Shown here: one piece after another, positions 43,902 through 58,900 of the stretch
Position numbering within the stretch: position 1 is the stretch's first letter
How the letters are laid out: each line of letters opens with the position of its first letter
Assembly: GCA_037903355.1 (NCBI GenBank)
Contig: JBAJFE010000004.1
Span: forward strand, 5,874,001-5,938,000
DNA length: 64,000 nt
Reading direction: 5' to 3'
Source of the DNA: Trichuris trichiura
Taxonomy: Eukaryota > Nematoda > Enoplea > Trichinellida > Trichuridae
The notes under the pieces: generated by a model
Databases searched by the model: none
Told to the model about the DNA's origin: nothing
The model's input: the letters and a program-made list of their open reading frames with translations, nothing else
Made by a program: the position numbers and the translations under genes

Positions 43902-46900
43902 CGCTTGTTTCCCTGTAATAAAGCAACCTAATTTTAAAAAAATGAAGTTATGAATGGTGACAACTCGTATCGATATAACGCGCAATAGGTGCATGGTTTT
44001 CATGCTTTCAGTATCTTTCCATAGCTTTTTCCCATTCTTGATGTAACATGTATGTTTAGGCAAACAAAATAACCTCTCTACAAACTTAGCCTGAGCAATG
44101 AATGGGTAACACTTCACAACCGCAATTACATTTGTACTTTTCGGAACGCTGTAGTTTAGCGGTCCCGCATTTCGCTAACATCAGAGCTAGAGCATTCCAA
44201 AAGTTAAGATTACAGTTAAGTTTGCTTCTGAATTGTTATCTACTATTTGCCCATCCATACATTGGTAGAGCAGTTATTTAGTTTATTTGCAGATACTCGC
44301 TATATCAAAAATGGGAAAACCCGTGGATGGATCCTTAAAAATCGAAAACGTCCAATCTTGTTACAAAGTATTCAGTCATTACTAAATAGAATGTGCTAAA
44401 AGTTGATCAATCGGTACGTAATTTTGCACCGATCTGGTGTGCGCTCCAATAGTCACTATACATCCAAATACAGCTACTCAAGGAACACCTTGTATACACT
44501 CAGTTCTCGTACAATGCAGTCGACGCGTTAATGAAAACCTCATTATACATGACGCACATAAAGTACAGGGAAACAGAAGTTCGGAGGAGCAGACCCTTAA
44601 AATTCTTCAGTTGTAAACAATGTAGTAATGATAAGTGAATGTTACTGAACAGTAAGTATTAACAACTAAATACTAATGTAAATATGACATCTAAACTCAA
44701 AGAAAAACTGCAGTTTTAATAATAATCTCACCCATTTCTTATTCTTGGCTTTCGATGGGATTCTGTCGCAGCAAAAGTGGATAGCAGCAGTTCACTATTC
44801 TCATTCACGTTTTTCGTGACTCAAAGCAACGGTTCAATTTTTGTTCCTGTGATATAGCGTTTCTTTTACACAGCAAGTACCTATGCGTTTAAGAGTTCGT
44901 TCGAACGCTTCTTATAGGTGGCCTGCTACTTTGCATTGCAATCATTAGTCTCAAGACACTAACTATTGTTGTACAGTTCCTACAATCACCAGATCTTTCC
45001 ATTACAGTTTTCTAGCTGGTACTCATTTATATTCTTCAATTTCTCCGCCTGCCTTACGATGTTGCTGCTCTCTCTCCTTGGTTTCCCTTTTTCTTTCAGA
45101 AAATCTGTATATTTACTTATGTTAACGCATTAGCTCTCTATCTTTTCGCTCCCTCCCTATCCATAATTTTCGTTACTAATCTTTCCTCTGAATTTCTTAA
45201 GTTGTGTTTCAATTTTCTCCTCTACTTTTGCCGATCAACGATTTATGATGGTAAATTTAACAGCTACTTTAACCATAGAAAACCTTAATATTATTAAATA
45301 TATCACTCAGCTGAGCATTATACTACCCAAGCGATACTTAACCATGAATACATAGCATTTTGCAATGGAATCGCAAATTTTCATAGTAGATTTTATTTTT
45401 ACGTCAACACCTGTTTGTAACCAACTTTTGCGCTCGGTAGCACAAAATTGATTATAAACGGGTACTCCCCTAAGAATAAAATCTACCAAGAAATGACTGA
45501 AAATAAAGCTCTTACAATGTTTTAGAGTGAAAAATAGGGGCACGGTAAGAACAAGCGCAGTCACCCAAAACCTCTGGGCGAGAAGAAGCATTTTATGTGA
45601 AATGATAAAAGTTAGAGACGTACAAACCCGTGAGAGAAATGCATCTGCGTATGTTGGTGAGTCAGTTTTGCCTTAGGCGATAGTTTCAGCACTGAAGCAC
45701 TGAATTTAAGAAAGAGCCGTTCATTAGCTGATGGGCTGACACTGTTAAGAACCATGAAAACTGGATGTTTTGTAACGGGTTGAATTTTCATGGTTGTAAG
45801 GTCTTCTACGGCTTTTCCCGTTTTTTCGTTGTGCTGTTATCTGTAATGAAACTAAACAACTGCTCTACCAACGGATGGATGAGCCGTTATTAAGAAAAGT
45901 ACAGATATCAACGCACTCAACTGTTTTATTGTTCAAAGCTTTCGGAACGCTCTAGTTCCGTCGTCAGTGAGGTGGTGTTTTATTGTTCAAAGCTTTCGGA
46001 ACGCTCTAGTTCCGTCGTCAGTCAGTGAAACACAACTCAATCCACCACCTCACTGACGACGGAACTAGAGCGTTCCGAAAGCTTTGAACAATAAAACAGT
46101 TGAGTGCGTTGATATCTGTACTTTTCTTAATAACGGCTCATCCATCCGTTGGTAGAGCAGTTGTTTAGTTTAATTACAGATAACAGCACAACGAAAAAAC
46201 GGGAAAAGCCGTAGAAGACCTTACAACCATGTTAAGAACCATTTTCTTTTGTAACCTTACATTCATTAATGTCGATAAATCTGCACAATGTCCATTATCT
46301 GTTCATGGTCTAGAAAAGAACAGATATAGAAAATGCTTTAGTCGCTAAAACAGTGATTCTCAAGGTGAAACGTTGAAATCTACGGGAAACGAATGGCCAA
46401 GGGGTCGCTTGGAGGCACGTCTTGGCTACGGTGCATCCGCCATCTAGGCCACCGTACATAGGAAAATACGATCTTTAAGTCAGGTATTGCGCTTACTAGG
46501 TAGCGATACACTTGTATGCTTCCTGTGTTTGCATTTAGGCTTTGGGAACGAACTATCCTCCTGGCCCAACGGTACAGGCAATGGGAGCGCGTGAACTTGA
46601 CCAATCAAAATAGGGGAGCAAGCGCCCTGAATCTCTCACGGGGGTGTTCGCGACCCTGAGCTTGAGAAGTGCTGCGCCAAAAAACTGTGTTCTTCTTGGG
46701 ACTAAACAATGGTTTTTAGGAGTACCACTATTCTCCACAATCAGTCTTTGGCCTACATTGATTCAGAATGACAAAAACCGTACAACAAAAGCAGAGATTA
46801 GGGATTGCTTATCTTTCCCTGAACTCTGCGCTTGGTTGAACAGGCAAAGAGCTCTATAATCTTGTCCGTCAACCTCATGTACCGACATAGTAAACATTCA

Positions 46901-49900
46901 ATCAGGAGTAGTTCTTCGACTCTGCCAACAGGTTTTTATCCGTTGGCTGACAGCTTGCGCTTAAAACTGTTTAGTAATAAACCAATAGTCTATGAAAAAA
47001 TGAAACGTATTTGCGAAGTCAGAAGTTCTATTACCTATTTCGCAACAACGATAAACAGATTTTATCGAGACATATTGTTGACAATAGTTAGGTTCATCAG
47101 TGCTGACGGCTAACTGTACTTTCGTTAAACTAGTAAAGCTTACCTTGCAAAGCGCTTGGCGAGTTGAACACTTTCGGACAGTGAGGGCAAGGATGGGTGC
47201 CTTGTTGCGTCACTTTTAGATTCCCGTTACCAGCAATTCGCGATGACCTACTTCGCTCGCTGTCATTGCTTTTATCGCTGGAAGCCACGAACGTACGCTT
47301 CACCTTAGATGGCTCTTCAGCCACCTTGTCCGGCAACGTAACACAGTTGGTGTCGCTAGGAGAGTCGGAAGTTGGTTTGACGCTCAGAGAACAATTCGCG
47401 CTATGTTGCTGTAGTGAAGTTAAGTCAGAAAAACATTTTCCGCACAAGCAGCAAGAAAACTTCATGTCAGTCTTTTCTACGTTTGATCCTTCATCTCCTG
47501 TAGACTCAATCATATCTTTTGCAGATGCTTGCGGTAGTTCGACGTCACTGTGTTTCACAATAGTATGACTATCTAATTCAGCTCGGAAGAAGAACTTCTG
47601 ATTGCAATGTAAACAAGCGTAAACGCGTTCTTCGTATGTGTGTGAGGACACCATATGTTGCTGCAGTGGCTGAGGCTTACAAAAGACGGTGTCACACAGG
47701 TAGCACTGAAAACCGGAACAACCAACAAAGGAGTGCTCGATGAGATGACACTGCAGCTTCGAAGAAGAGTCAAAAACTTTTTTGCACAACATACAGACTT
47801 GATTTGCATCGTCTTGCTGAACATTTGTATCAACAGTCGCTTCTAACTGGTTCTCTACGGAGCGTGTTCGTCGTCGTTTAAAACATTGATTCTTTCTTGC
47901 TGGAGATAAGTTTTCTGTCTCACCGTCTGACCCTAACGGATCATCACTGGCAGCACCATTGACATCTTCGCCAATTTCTTCTACTTCAGTCTTGACAACA
48001 ACTTGACAATTGCACGACGTCTTAGTTGCAGTCACGTTGTTCACCCCATCGGAAGTAGATTGACTCGCACAGTTCTGACATCGACACGATGTTGAGCAGT
48101 CCAGCCGCAGATGGAACTTTGAATGCGTGTGCATTTCAATGGTTGACAGTAAGCTCTGCTTGCAAATGACGCATGCCACTGGCACGCCAGAGGAGTTGTG
48201 CAATCGGATGTGAGCAAAGAATTGCTCCACAGAAGTAATAGGCGCCCGACAAACGTTGCACATCTCCGAATGAATTACTTTGCAGTGCTGCAGTTTATGT
48301 TGGGCAAGTTCATGCATACTGGAGCATTTTTTATCGCATATGTTACACTTACTGGTGACCGCTGGTAACGTAGACGACCCTGTACTACTATTTCCATTGA
48401 CAGTAGATGGAGAAGAATCATCTGAACAGTGACGCTTCATATCACTGGACAAAAGTCTCCTTGGTAGGCTCCAAGCACCACCTGAGCTAACAGCGGCTGC
48501 GGCAGCGACTGCTGCTATGAGCAATGCTTGCTCCCCGTGGGCATTGTTAATGTGCTTTTCGTACAAATATTCGACATCAAAAGCTTCAGAGCACAGCGGA
48601 CATTTAAACAGTGTATGCCGATGGGCTCTGTACTCAACCTCTGAGTTGAAAGCTATGCAACATACAGTGCAATAGAAAGGCACAACCGTGGTGTTAGGAG
48701 ATGACTTGCCAACTTTATTTAGGTGGGCGACATGAACATGAGCCAGGAATTGTTCATCTGCATTGAACACAGCGTTACAGGAACGGCATCGGTGGCGTAG
48801 CTGTTCGCTACGATGAGTTATAGCAAAATGCTCCTAAAGCAAGACATTCTTCGGTAAATTCAATGCATATAAACAAAGGTTCTAATATTGCTGCTCGAAA
48901 GCATCTCCTAATGAAGCGTTAGCATAAGAGTCTTACTCAGTAATAATAAGCGTCGTCATATCAGCTTCGCTGCACGATGTAGTTTTAAAAAGAACTCTCA
49001 TCTAAAGCAGTCTGAGCTAAAGATTTTGAGAAGTGCTCCATGAACCTTTAGGGACTGTTGAAATTCCTAAACATATGCATAGACGTGCTCAAGTCGCTGG
49101 TCGCTAGAACTAACTTTTATCATTGCCACGTTAATGCACTGAAAATTTTAAATTGTCGACGAGTACTTTTCACCACAAAAAGCATTGCCCTAATAAAATA
49201 TTTCTTCACGTCATTGTGAATGCCCAGCAATACAGGAACTTATAACATTCGTAACGCTTGTTATTTATTTGTAACTTTATGCGAAACGATCCTATACGGT
49301 TCCAACAAGAGTTGCTTCCAGCTCGCGGAGCATTCGGGGCGTATCTTGCCCTCTCATCAGTGCGTAATTAATAAGATATTGCCTGCAGGGCATACTGCAG
49401 TTTAAAGGATGGAAAACGCGAGACTAAATAGAAAAAAGTGACCTTTTCGGAGCTACTTTTCATTCAGTCCAAAATTCAGAATAATTGCACTTATTAAATA
49501 TTTAAAATATAACTGGTTAAGATAGACACAACAATGTCGTGAGATAAAATAACTTGAATGAAGCCTTTCTAAAAATTTCGCTACGTAAAATCCTACGTTT
49601 AAATATTTTCGATTTTTCATTCCCTCTGGATTCAATGGAAAGTACTTTCAAAACAAGAAAAATTTTAACTGAGTTATTTGTCTGTTCCATCCTTTAAACT
49701 GCAGCATGGTCTAAAAATATTAACATCCATATGGCAGCATCATTAGGCACTGATGACTGAGCAAGATGCACCCCGTAAACTCAGCATATTAGATGCAAAT
49801 TTCTGTGACAATTGAACAGATTTATTTCCCGGAAAATTGTTCATAAACAAAATAGCAAATATTTTACAGGTAATTGATGACGGGATTAGGTTAACTTTCA

Positions 49901-52900
49901 AGCCGCGATTATCATGCAACCTAGCTCTAGCGATCGATGAGGTAACAAGAAACTTAACCAAGTCACTTTCGAAGGTGCAGTTGCTTAGAAAGGGATTACT
50001 ATAATTACGGATGTATGAAATTATGCCAAAAAGCCTATGGTATTCACGAATATTTCCTTCACGCTATTCCCATAATAGTAGTAGTAAATTATTTTTAACT
50101 GAGGCAACATGTATACTTTAAATAAGGTTCTGGCACCTAATAATACACATCAAGTCCGTTAAATTTATAAATATATTGATATTATCCATCTTTAAAACGT
50201 ATACTTCTTTAAGATAGTGAAATTTTGAATGAAGAAATGGCTTACTGTCTCACTCAACTTTACAAAAACGTAATTGTTGAAGATTTATGAACATTTCTAT
50301 TTCCGGAGCCTGAATCTTAAGGTACAAACCTGAGCAAAGCGATTTTTAACTTGGAAAAATTAAAGAGCTGATACTCTAAGAGATAATGTTATCGGTCAGG
50401 ATAGGCACGTGTAACTGTTCGACGCATGTATAGACATCCCTGGTAAAAAGTTGCAGTCTTTACAAGAAATGCTGCTCTCTATGGGTAGTCGCGAAATGTT
50501 TTGGTAGATGCTGAAGATGGGAAACGACAACTGCCAAAAGCTGCGCCCTTTAAAAAAATTTTTTCACAAGCAGAATGGTTAGTTTTGTATGCCCAATGAA
50601 AGCATACGCACCGTTAACAACAAATTGGAATATTTCAAATAATTAACCTGTTTGTTGTTACCGTATCCCGTATTTGTCTTTTTTATCTACACACTAATGA
50701 CAGATGTCGACTAATCAGAAATAAGTAAAGTGGCAGCACCGTTTGGTTTCCATTGCGCAGAAGTAAAGGCAAATACTAACCTGCAAGTCAGAACGGCTGT
50801 CATGGATGCTGCCACATAAGGCACATCGATACAGATGCACAGCGTGCAAGTCGAACAGATGCTTTTGAAGGTCCTCTGATGTCGTGTAGGACCTGCTGCA
50901 TTTATCACAAACGAAGTGTGACTCTTTTTGTAAGTAGTGACTCATCAGGTGAGTATCATACTCCAGCTCTGTATCCAGAACAAGACCGCACAAGTCGCAC
51001 CGTTTGCTTTTGCAATTTTCCATACTTTGTGATTGCTCTGTTAAATGCTGCTGCATGTGGGACGTGAAAGATTTCAGACTGGTTGACACGACGTCACACT
51101 GACCACACTGAAATACGCTGGCACTTTTTGTCATATTAGCAGATAGTAATGAAGTTGAAGGGTTCGTTTCAGCTGCCTGATCAAATCCATTTTGCCGACC
51201 ATCGACGGCTGCGCTGTTATGAGCAGTAGATATATGGCAATGTAATGCTAATATGCTTTCGAATGATCGACCACAAACGTCGCAGTCGTAAGTTGGGTCA
51301 TTGCTCGCCGGCAGCTGCAGATCCTTCAGCGAATGCTTATGCAACGTGTGCTTTTGTAACCCGAAAACGCTGAGAAACTGATCAGTACAGAAGCCGCAGG
51401 TAAACGTTCTTTGCTGCGACTGCCGCTGATTACGACTTTCAGATTGGTCATCTTCGCTCGTGCATGGGGGAAGACTGAGCTGAGAGATCTGTGCAAAAAT
51501 AGCGCTGTGTTTAATGCCATGAACACTTTCTGAATGGGACTCCAGTTCTTCGGCTGATTCGAACGCAGATGGACAAAGTACACAGAACATTACTTCACTG
51601 TTACTGCTTGCCAGGGTGTCTGCTGCCAAGGTAGGCGCTTCGGCGGGATTACAACTACTTATCAAATTGTGCTGAGAGTCCAAATGACACAGCAGACTTT
51701 CTGAGCTAGGCATACGTAGATGGCAAATACTGCATTTCAAAAAACTAAGATCATCTGCTGACTGTCTGTAGACGCTCGGTTCAGATGTACTGGACGGGAG
51801 CAGCGTTTCATCTTGGAACGTTGTGTCCCGATCATGATCAGGAGAATTCGCTTGTTGCGAACCCTTGTTATGATAAACCTGAAAGAACAATTACAGATCA
51901 TCAAAAAATAAGAACATCATAGTTATACTCACCTGAAAGTGACTTTCCAATGCAGAATTAGAGTTGAAGCCTCGCTGGCAGATAACACAAACGAAAGCGT
52001 ACTTGGATATTTCATGAGTTTTCATGTGCAGTTTCAAGTGGTCTGAACTGAAAAATGAACAGAGCAATATTACCACTATGTACTAATACCACATAGCAGC
52101 AGTTAAAGAGCTTTGATGTATGAAAAGTTGATCTCTCTAGCTGAGTAACTCTGCCGCAAACGCGGTTTTGAAAATTCTGACCACTGACGAGAGGGTCCTG
52201 ACTAATGATGCCATTTTGTTACGTGCGTTTCATTGTAAATCGAGTTCATCATAAGACGAGTAATCAATGCACTTAACGCCGAAGTGTACCAAGGAGGTTT
52301 CACTAGGAGAACTTTTCAGCGTAACCATTCGCCAACCCCATGTTGATCCAATGCCATATTAGAAGGCTTAGGCTTGGGTTTGAAACTTCTTACCCAGTTT
52401 CGTAATGGGACAATTCCCTATTGTTAACAATGCGTTTATTCACGGATTAACTTGCCACCATTTTGATAAAACTAAATTTGAACAGACGAAGAATGCAAAC
52501 CAGACACCGCTGCCTGCCTGCGTAACTCCTTATACAGTAACCATTTACTTCTACGTCAGCAGTTTACGGAGTTTTAAAAAAATGATGAGAAGGTACAACA
52601 TATTGTACATTCAACACTGTGAGAGGGGAATTTTTTATGCAGAACTCAGAAAAGGCCCTCGGTTTGTGTTCGCCTGTCTGTTGTAATTTTAATTTTTTAA
52701 AGCAGTAACAAATTAATTCGTAAATTAATATTTTATACTTGTGTTTAAGGCGAAGCCTGAGTTGGAACATGGTATTTGGCTGATTTCAACTTGCGTGCGG
52801 AGAACCGTCGCGGTGAAGCGGGTACGTCTTAAGTAGAAAAAGTTTTCTGATCAAAGTGCGCCGTATGTTTTTTGGGAAGTACTGGTGATAAGCTAGTTCC

Positions 52901-55900
52901 CATCGAGACAACATTACCTTGCAAGCAAAATTTTCCTTGGAAGTGAGTTTAATTACTTTCGACCACGCAAAAGGAGAGCAGCTTTTTAATGTGAGAAGCG
53001 CTAAGTTTTACTCCCTATAATACAGTTTTGTGCGGGTGTAGTAATTTGCCTACTACAGTAAGGTTGTTCGTCAGAGGAACATTCATGAAAAGATTCTTGG
53101 TATCATAAATTATCAGATTGTCGCTGCAGTAGGAAGGCAGACAGTTTATTTTATTGCAGAATTATTCACTGTTTTGAGAGTGATTGACTGGTAATTATGC
53201 TTTCGATCAGAGGTTTGGCTGTTTTTTAGTTATTAGCACTGGTTGGATTTAACACTGCTGACGGTGGTTATTAACGGGCGTTGTAGTCCTTCCTTGTGGA
53301 TCTTAGCAAGAACTAACAGTTTAAGACAGCGGAAACAGAAACAGGATGAGCTAGTCAAGACAGTCCTGTGCTACGTCTCAGCAACAAATAAATTTAGTAA
53401 TATAGTCAAGCTTTTCCTACTTGTTTGCGTAGGGTTTGATAAGATAGGTCTACAAATATAACTAATTAAAAAGTGAGAAACATTTTGTAAGTCGTGCTCA
53501 CTCAAAGAACATGACAATGCTTCCTCTATTTCCTATTCTAGGAGCAGGTCTTAGCTCGACTGAAAGTCCCCTAAGAGCTTGCCATTTAGTTTGAGTAAAT
53601 TATGTGTATCGGCCTTTGTGAATGCCGTATTAGCAAAGCACTGGAATCCTTAATGTCATCTGTTTTGTTCCTATCTGTGGAGGAGAGTTGCTATCGAGTC
53701 CATTGTAGCAGGTTCTCAAGTCGTCACCAAAGAAAAAACTTTGTCAGAGACCATTACTAGAAACCTACTATTCAATACCATTACATCTGTTTTAAAGCGT
53801 TCACGGACTATAAAATGCATTATCTTCAGAAGAATTAACCAGAAAAACGATTGATCAAAGGAAAACTGACATTTCTTTTGAAGTGTAGGGATACCGGTTT
53901 CTTGCGGAAGTTATTCCAATTACAGTTGAGACACACAATCGTGCAGCACTCATAACTTTTCCCGCTGATTTCTCTTTATTATGAAGCGTGATCTGAAACT
54001 ACGAACGAATCATTGCAGTTTCTAAGGTTCAGTTACACACTACGTCCTCGTATAAGAATAGTTTATTTGATGAGCGTTGGACGAACCAACTAGAACAGAA
54101 TGTCATTTGTCGCACGATATGGGCTTCCAGCACTCAAAAAAATAGTGCTGGAACAAAAACTCTACTCACTACATTGCCGATAAGCTGAGAACTTAACTGG
54201 TCACCAAAGCCCAGGAAAGTTTTCAGCTCAACGTTGGGCATGTTTGAACCTATGCTCAACTTAAGCTCAAATGCTTTATCAGATTTCCAGCACGCTGTTT
54301 AAAGCAAAGGATTAAATTTCATGGTAAGCATAAAACACCCGCCTACAATAGATTTGCCCGCGTGAACAGAACATGCCCTCGCTTCTAATGATAGGAACAA
54401 AGTAGCTGAAATGAAAAATTCCAGTGGTTAAATAATATGACATTCACAGGAACTGATACATAAGTCTTACTCAACCTGAATGGGAAACTTTGAGGGGATC
54501 AAACTGAACTAAGACATTGACATTACGATGGCAGATAAAGGAAACGCTGTTGTGGTTCCCAACTGAACAACGTACCTAAAAAATATTATAACCTTCTAAT
54601 GAGTAATGTTTATAGTCGTATTCCATGAGACCTGACATAAGCGACCAGGAAAGTTCTAGCCAAATGTATAAGACGCATATTACATGCAGGGACAGATTCA
54701 AAGGCTATTTCAACTAGTCAAACTTTCTCTTTGTTTCAGGGAGTTAGAGCCCACAACTATACTGGCTCTTTAAGATGCAGGAAGAGCGGCTCGCATTCCG
54801 CTGGCCAAACGTCAACCGTATAACTTCCAACCTATGTTCGTACTTGAACCACATGAACCTCTACCAGGCAACTGAAAGTCTTACGCTTGAAGCAGTAAGC
54901 AGTTCTGCAATAACATACAACAGATACCTCCCACAATGAAGTCTTGGTGAGCTCTACTACATCAAGGATTGTTTCACAATCATTGCTCTGACGAACAACT
55001 TTATCGCAATAGACAAATTACTGCGTTGGCAGAAAGTCTATTGCGGACAACAAAACTGCACTTTCCACATTGAAAAGCTAGTGTGCCTTTGCGTGGTAGA
55101 AGGTAATTAATTACTTTCGATTCCAAGGGAAATACTGCTTGCAAAACAGCGGCGTCTGAATGGAAAACAGCCTATCGCTGGTACTGGCCAAATTATTATA
55201 CCCATGAAAAACCTTGATCAACAAGCCTTCTTTGCCTCAAGTGAATCATTTAACTCGTAGATATTCAAACATTACGTCGGTGACGTCTTCACTGCAATTG
55301 AAAAAGACAAAACTCTTTTGTTGCAATGTCTTCGAAGCATGTTTTCTGGAAAAATAGAATTCACCGTCGAAAAAGAATCTAATAAAAGACTGTGCTTCCT
55401 GGAAGTACTAAACAAACAAACTAGGATTCAACTGAAAACAACAGCCTACAGAAAATCGACTCACTTGGACAGACGCCTACATTATTTATCAAATCATTCG
55501 AAGTTGATTTTTAATGGAACTGTTAACAGACTAACCGGCCGTGTGATTTACATCTGTGATCCAGAGCTTTTCTGCTCAGAAGACCACTACTTAAGACGAA
55601 CGCTCTTAATGGTAATCTGAAAAAACCCATTAAGGAAGTGGCCAAATATAAAATTTATAAGCTTCAGAGTGGAAAAAAACAAGGCTTTCAACAACGGGCC
55701 CACCATTGGCTGTGTCTCACCAAGCTGGTACAGGAGAAAAGGTCAAACAGTTGTACAGAGCTTTGATTTTCGGGGTATTCGTTTAAAGTTCTTCAAACAT
55801 AATATCTTTAATAAAGAACAACAACGCTAAGAATTCATCCCCTAAAAACAAAGTTAAAAAACGTTGAAATTGCTTGTTCTGGAGAACATACTGGAGGATT

Positions 55901-58900
55901 CGAAAGGACTTTAATCCATTGCTTGGAAGTGCACGTCGGAAACATCAACTGATATTATCACAAGGCCAAAAACTGACTAGAAGGGATGGGAATACAGGGC
56001 ACAGAATGACCGCAGTCGCTTAGACTTACGCAGCTCACGGCTTAAAGGAGAAAACTTTTGGCTCTTGCAGAACCAGCCTCGCACTGCTCAAGGCTTCACA
56101 TGTTATTATGAAATGCATTTTGTCTTAAAAAATTTTAAGCCATTTTCTCTGATCCAACGAGAAAATTAACCAGGATCAAGGGAAAGAAGTCAGTGACAAG
56201 CAAGCATCATCTGGACAGGCATCATTAGACCCCTGCCTGCTTTTACTAAGACTTTTATTTTAAATTAGGCATGAGACAAGAACCGCGAAAACCAGGATCG
56301 TGAGCAAAACAAACTTTAATATTTGTTAACAAATCACACTGGTCACTTAATCTTCCTCGTACACATTCCACCTTGTAAATTTTGTTTACAATTACAGTCG
56401 CTACTGAAGTTGGGGCACGTGAGTTTCTGAAAATTACGGACGCTGCAGATTAAAACGTTTAGTTCTTCAAAGGTTCCTTCGTCGTCACCAAGGAAAAAAA
56501 TGTGAAAAATTTTCTAAGAATCAACTATTCAGTATTAAACTAAAATATAATATCGTTTAACAGATATTCAATACACGTTTTTGTGAGAAATCAAGCAGTT
56601 AAGCTGCTCACAGGTTTACAAATAAAACTTCAGATAGCTCCTAACAAACGCAATTGGATGAGCAGAGCGCTAAAAGCAGGTCAGTAGGTGAAACAAGGAA
56701 AGAGCATGGAAAAGATTCTGAGGTGAATGGAAAAAAACTTACGCATTTTAGAAAGCTCGACTTCAGTTTTACTCCTGCTTTCTGTCGTAACGAATTCATT
56801 ACGGCACAAAGATTCCCTGGCTCGATTTATTGTTCCTTATTGACAGTATAAATAAAAGTAATTGGCGCGTTTCACCACGAAGTTTTACTACATCTTTACA
56901 AAACAATCAGTTTTCCTGTATTTTATGTTAAGGATCAGGATAAGTAACAAATGGATTATCTATGGTATCTATGAAGCTAAAAACTGCACTTCGCCTCAGG
57001 GTTCGTAAATGCTTAGGCTTTGGATGACAACAATATCCTTCGAAAATTTCCAGCTAGCGTTGTGAACCCAGAATTTCTCAACTTTTACTGTGCACCTGCT
57101 ATGCCTTCGGTTCAGGTGTGCTAACCAAAGAATAAACAGTCCAAATAACTTCAGTTTCTGAAACGCGTCGGGCAAACAATGAATTACTGCTGTCAGGTTA
57201 AAGCGTCAAGACCTCACTGTACCAACTGTAACTGACATATTAAACTACTACAGAAGCGATATACAAGTACTTCCTAAACAAGTAACCAATTTCAGATGCA
57301 CTTTCATTGCCTCCAGTAGTGCCTACAAAGAGGTTTGCTTATTCAGAAATGAACCCCCTGCCAATGCTATACACTTCTCGTATTATGCTTTTAAGATAGA
57401 AGACAGCACAACATTCATGCCTAGTTAAACTTACCTGTGCGCTGCAGCTGCCTTTAAATTTTAACTCAGCTGACAATGAGAAAACGGTTTGAAATTTTCT
57501 TAAGCGAGAAACGTACGAACACAATCAACATCTGCATACATAATTTTTCATCTGCTCTTTGGTAAAATTACGTTGTTGTAGAGGAAAACATTAGCACTAG
57601 CACAAGTTTCAGAAACTTAACTACCATTTTCGCATGTATAACGCTTGTTATTTATTTGCGTTTGCGACTAAGCTAAGTTCTGAATAGCAAAAGCTGAAGG
57701 CATATGAAGTGGCTTATCTCTACGTCTTTGACTCCAATTTTTCACATAATTTCATTGGCAGCATTAACGCCTACCATACTCCTCAAGTTCAGCACAACTC
57801 ACCTACTGGCACTTAGCGAGTGCCAGCTATAAGTACAATTCATCGAAGGCATGTTCTTACGCGCAGAATGCGATGCCAGCTGCTTCTGAAACGGTGCGAT
57901 TCTCATCTTGGTTAACCCAGCTTCGCACGTTCAAGATTGGGAGAGACTGGATCTCGTCTTCTAGGTTTGCCACCGCCATACTGTAAGTTTGTCGGTCACC
58001 CTGTCCTGCCCTTACCGAAGCCTAAGCATAAACATAAGGCCTGTGTCCTCGCTTAGACTTGGGTAAGAGTGAAAAAGAGTGATTGGCATGTTCTCCAGTA
58101 AAGGCAGAACAAGTTAAGGGCGTACATCCCAGAGAGGAAACTAAATTTCTCAGACAGTGGGGCAGCTGAAAGACACGATCCGGGAGACTTTACTACGAAA
58201 CTACTTTGATGCGTCTCTACGCTCTTACGGAACATTACCACCAAAAATCAAATTGCCAAACTAATTATTATATTCCAATATCCGTTATCAATATAGTCTC
58301 ATGTCTTACAGTGCGTTGACAAAACCATCATTTTTCTTACGAAATTGTTCAATTTCAAGAGAAAGTATGGTTTCCTCGAAACGATGTGAATCACTTGCAG
58401 CTCATGAGTCTTGAACTGTGAATACTTGGAATAATCATGTAAGAAAAGAATTTCGGTTAATTAAAACTGGCCGTTTAGCAAGCCTGACTTGCCTGCAACA
58501 GTGTAGTTCCGTTGCAAATTTTCCTCAACGAAATTAAAATTTTTCACGAACTTGTATAACGCCCAAAGCATTGTGCATCGTTATGACTTAGCGCAGTGAA
58601 ATCTCAACAGTCCCAATATACCACGCGCGAGTAACTTGGAAAGCCGCACCTTTCCTTATACTTGTCAGAATAGGGCCAAGAACCGTCGGTAGTGCGACAC
58701 GCTGAAAGAAAAAAATGCTCTTTGCAAAGTTGATCATGAGAGAAACGCACAACGCGAACAGCTGCAGGCACCAGGCGGGTCCCAGTTGTCCTCTGCGCTG
58801 TGAACAAATTGTTTCAGGGTATCAAGACCGCCAACGGGAGTCGTCCTTGGCTAGGCGACCTCGACTTAGTTTCCCTTCAATCACTTTCCCAGAGGGCTCG

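Larger units (their letters stand above)
42531..47143 (-). other. Last intron (4.6 kb) of the zinc-finger gene
   Basis: Donor CAAG|GTAAGC at 47144/47143; acceptor TTTCTAG|GT at 42531/42530. Besides the PLE pieces and microsatellite listed separately, I see no coding region. Open frames at 46380-46860 and 45307-45591 have no family features. Confidence 0.7.

Noticed and set aside
43699..44117. Minus-strand frames with poly-Tyr or poly-Ile
   Set aside because: They are translations of the (AAT)n microsatellite.
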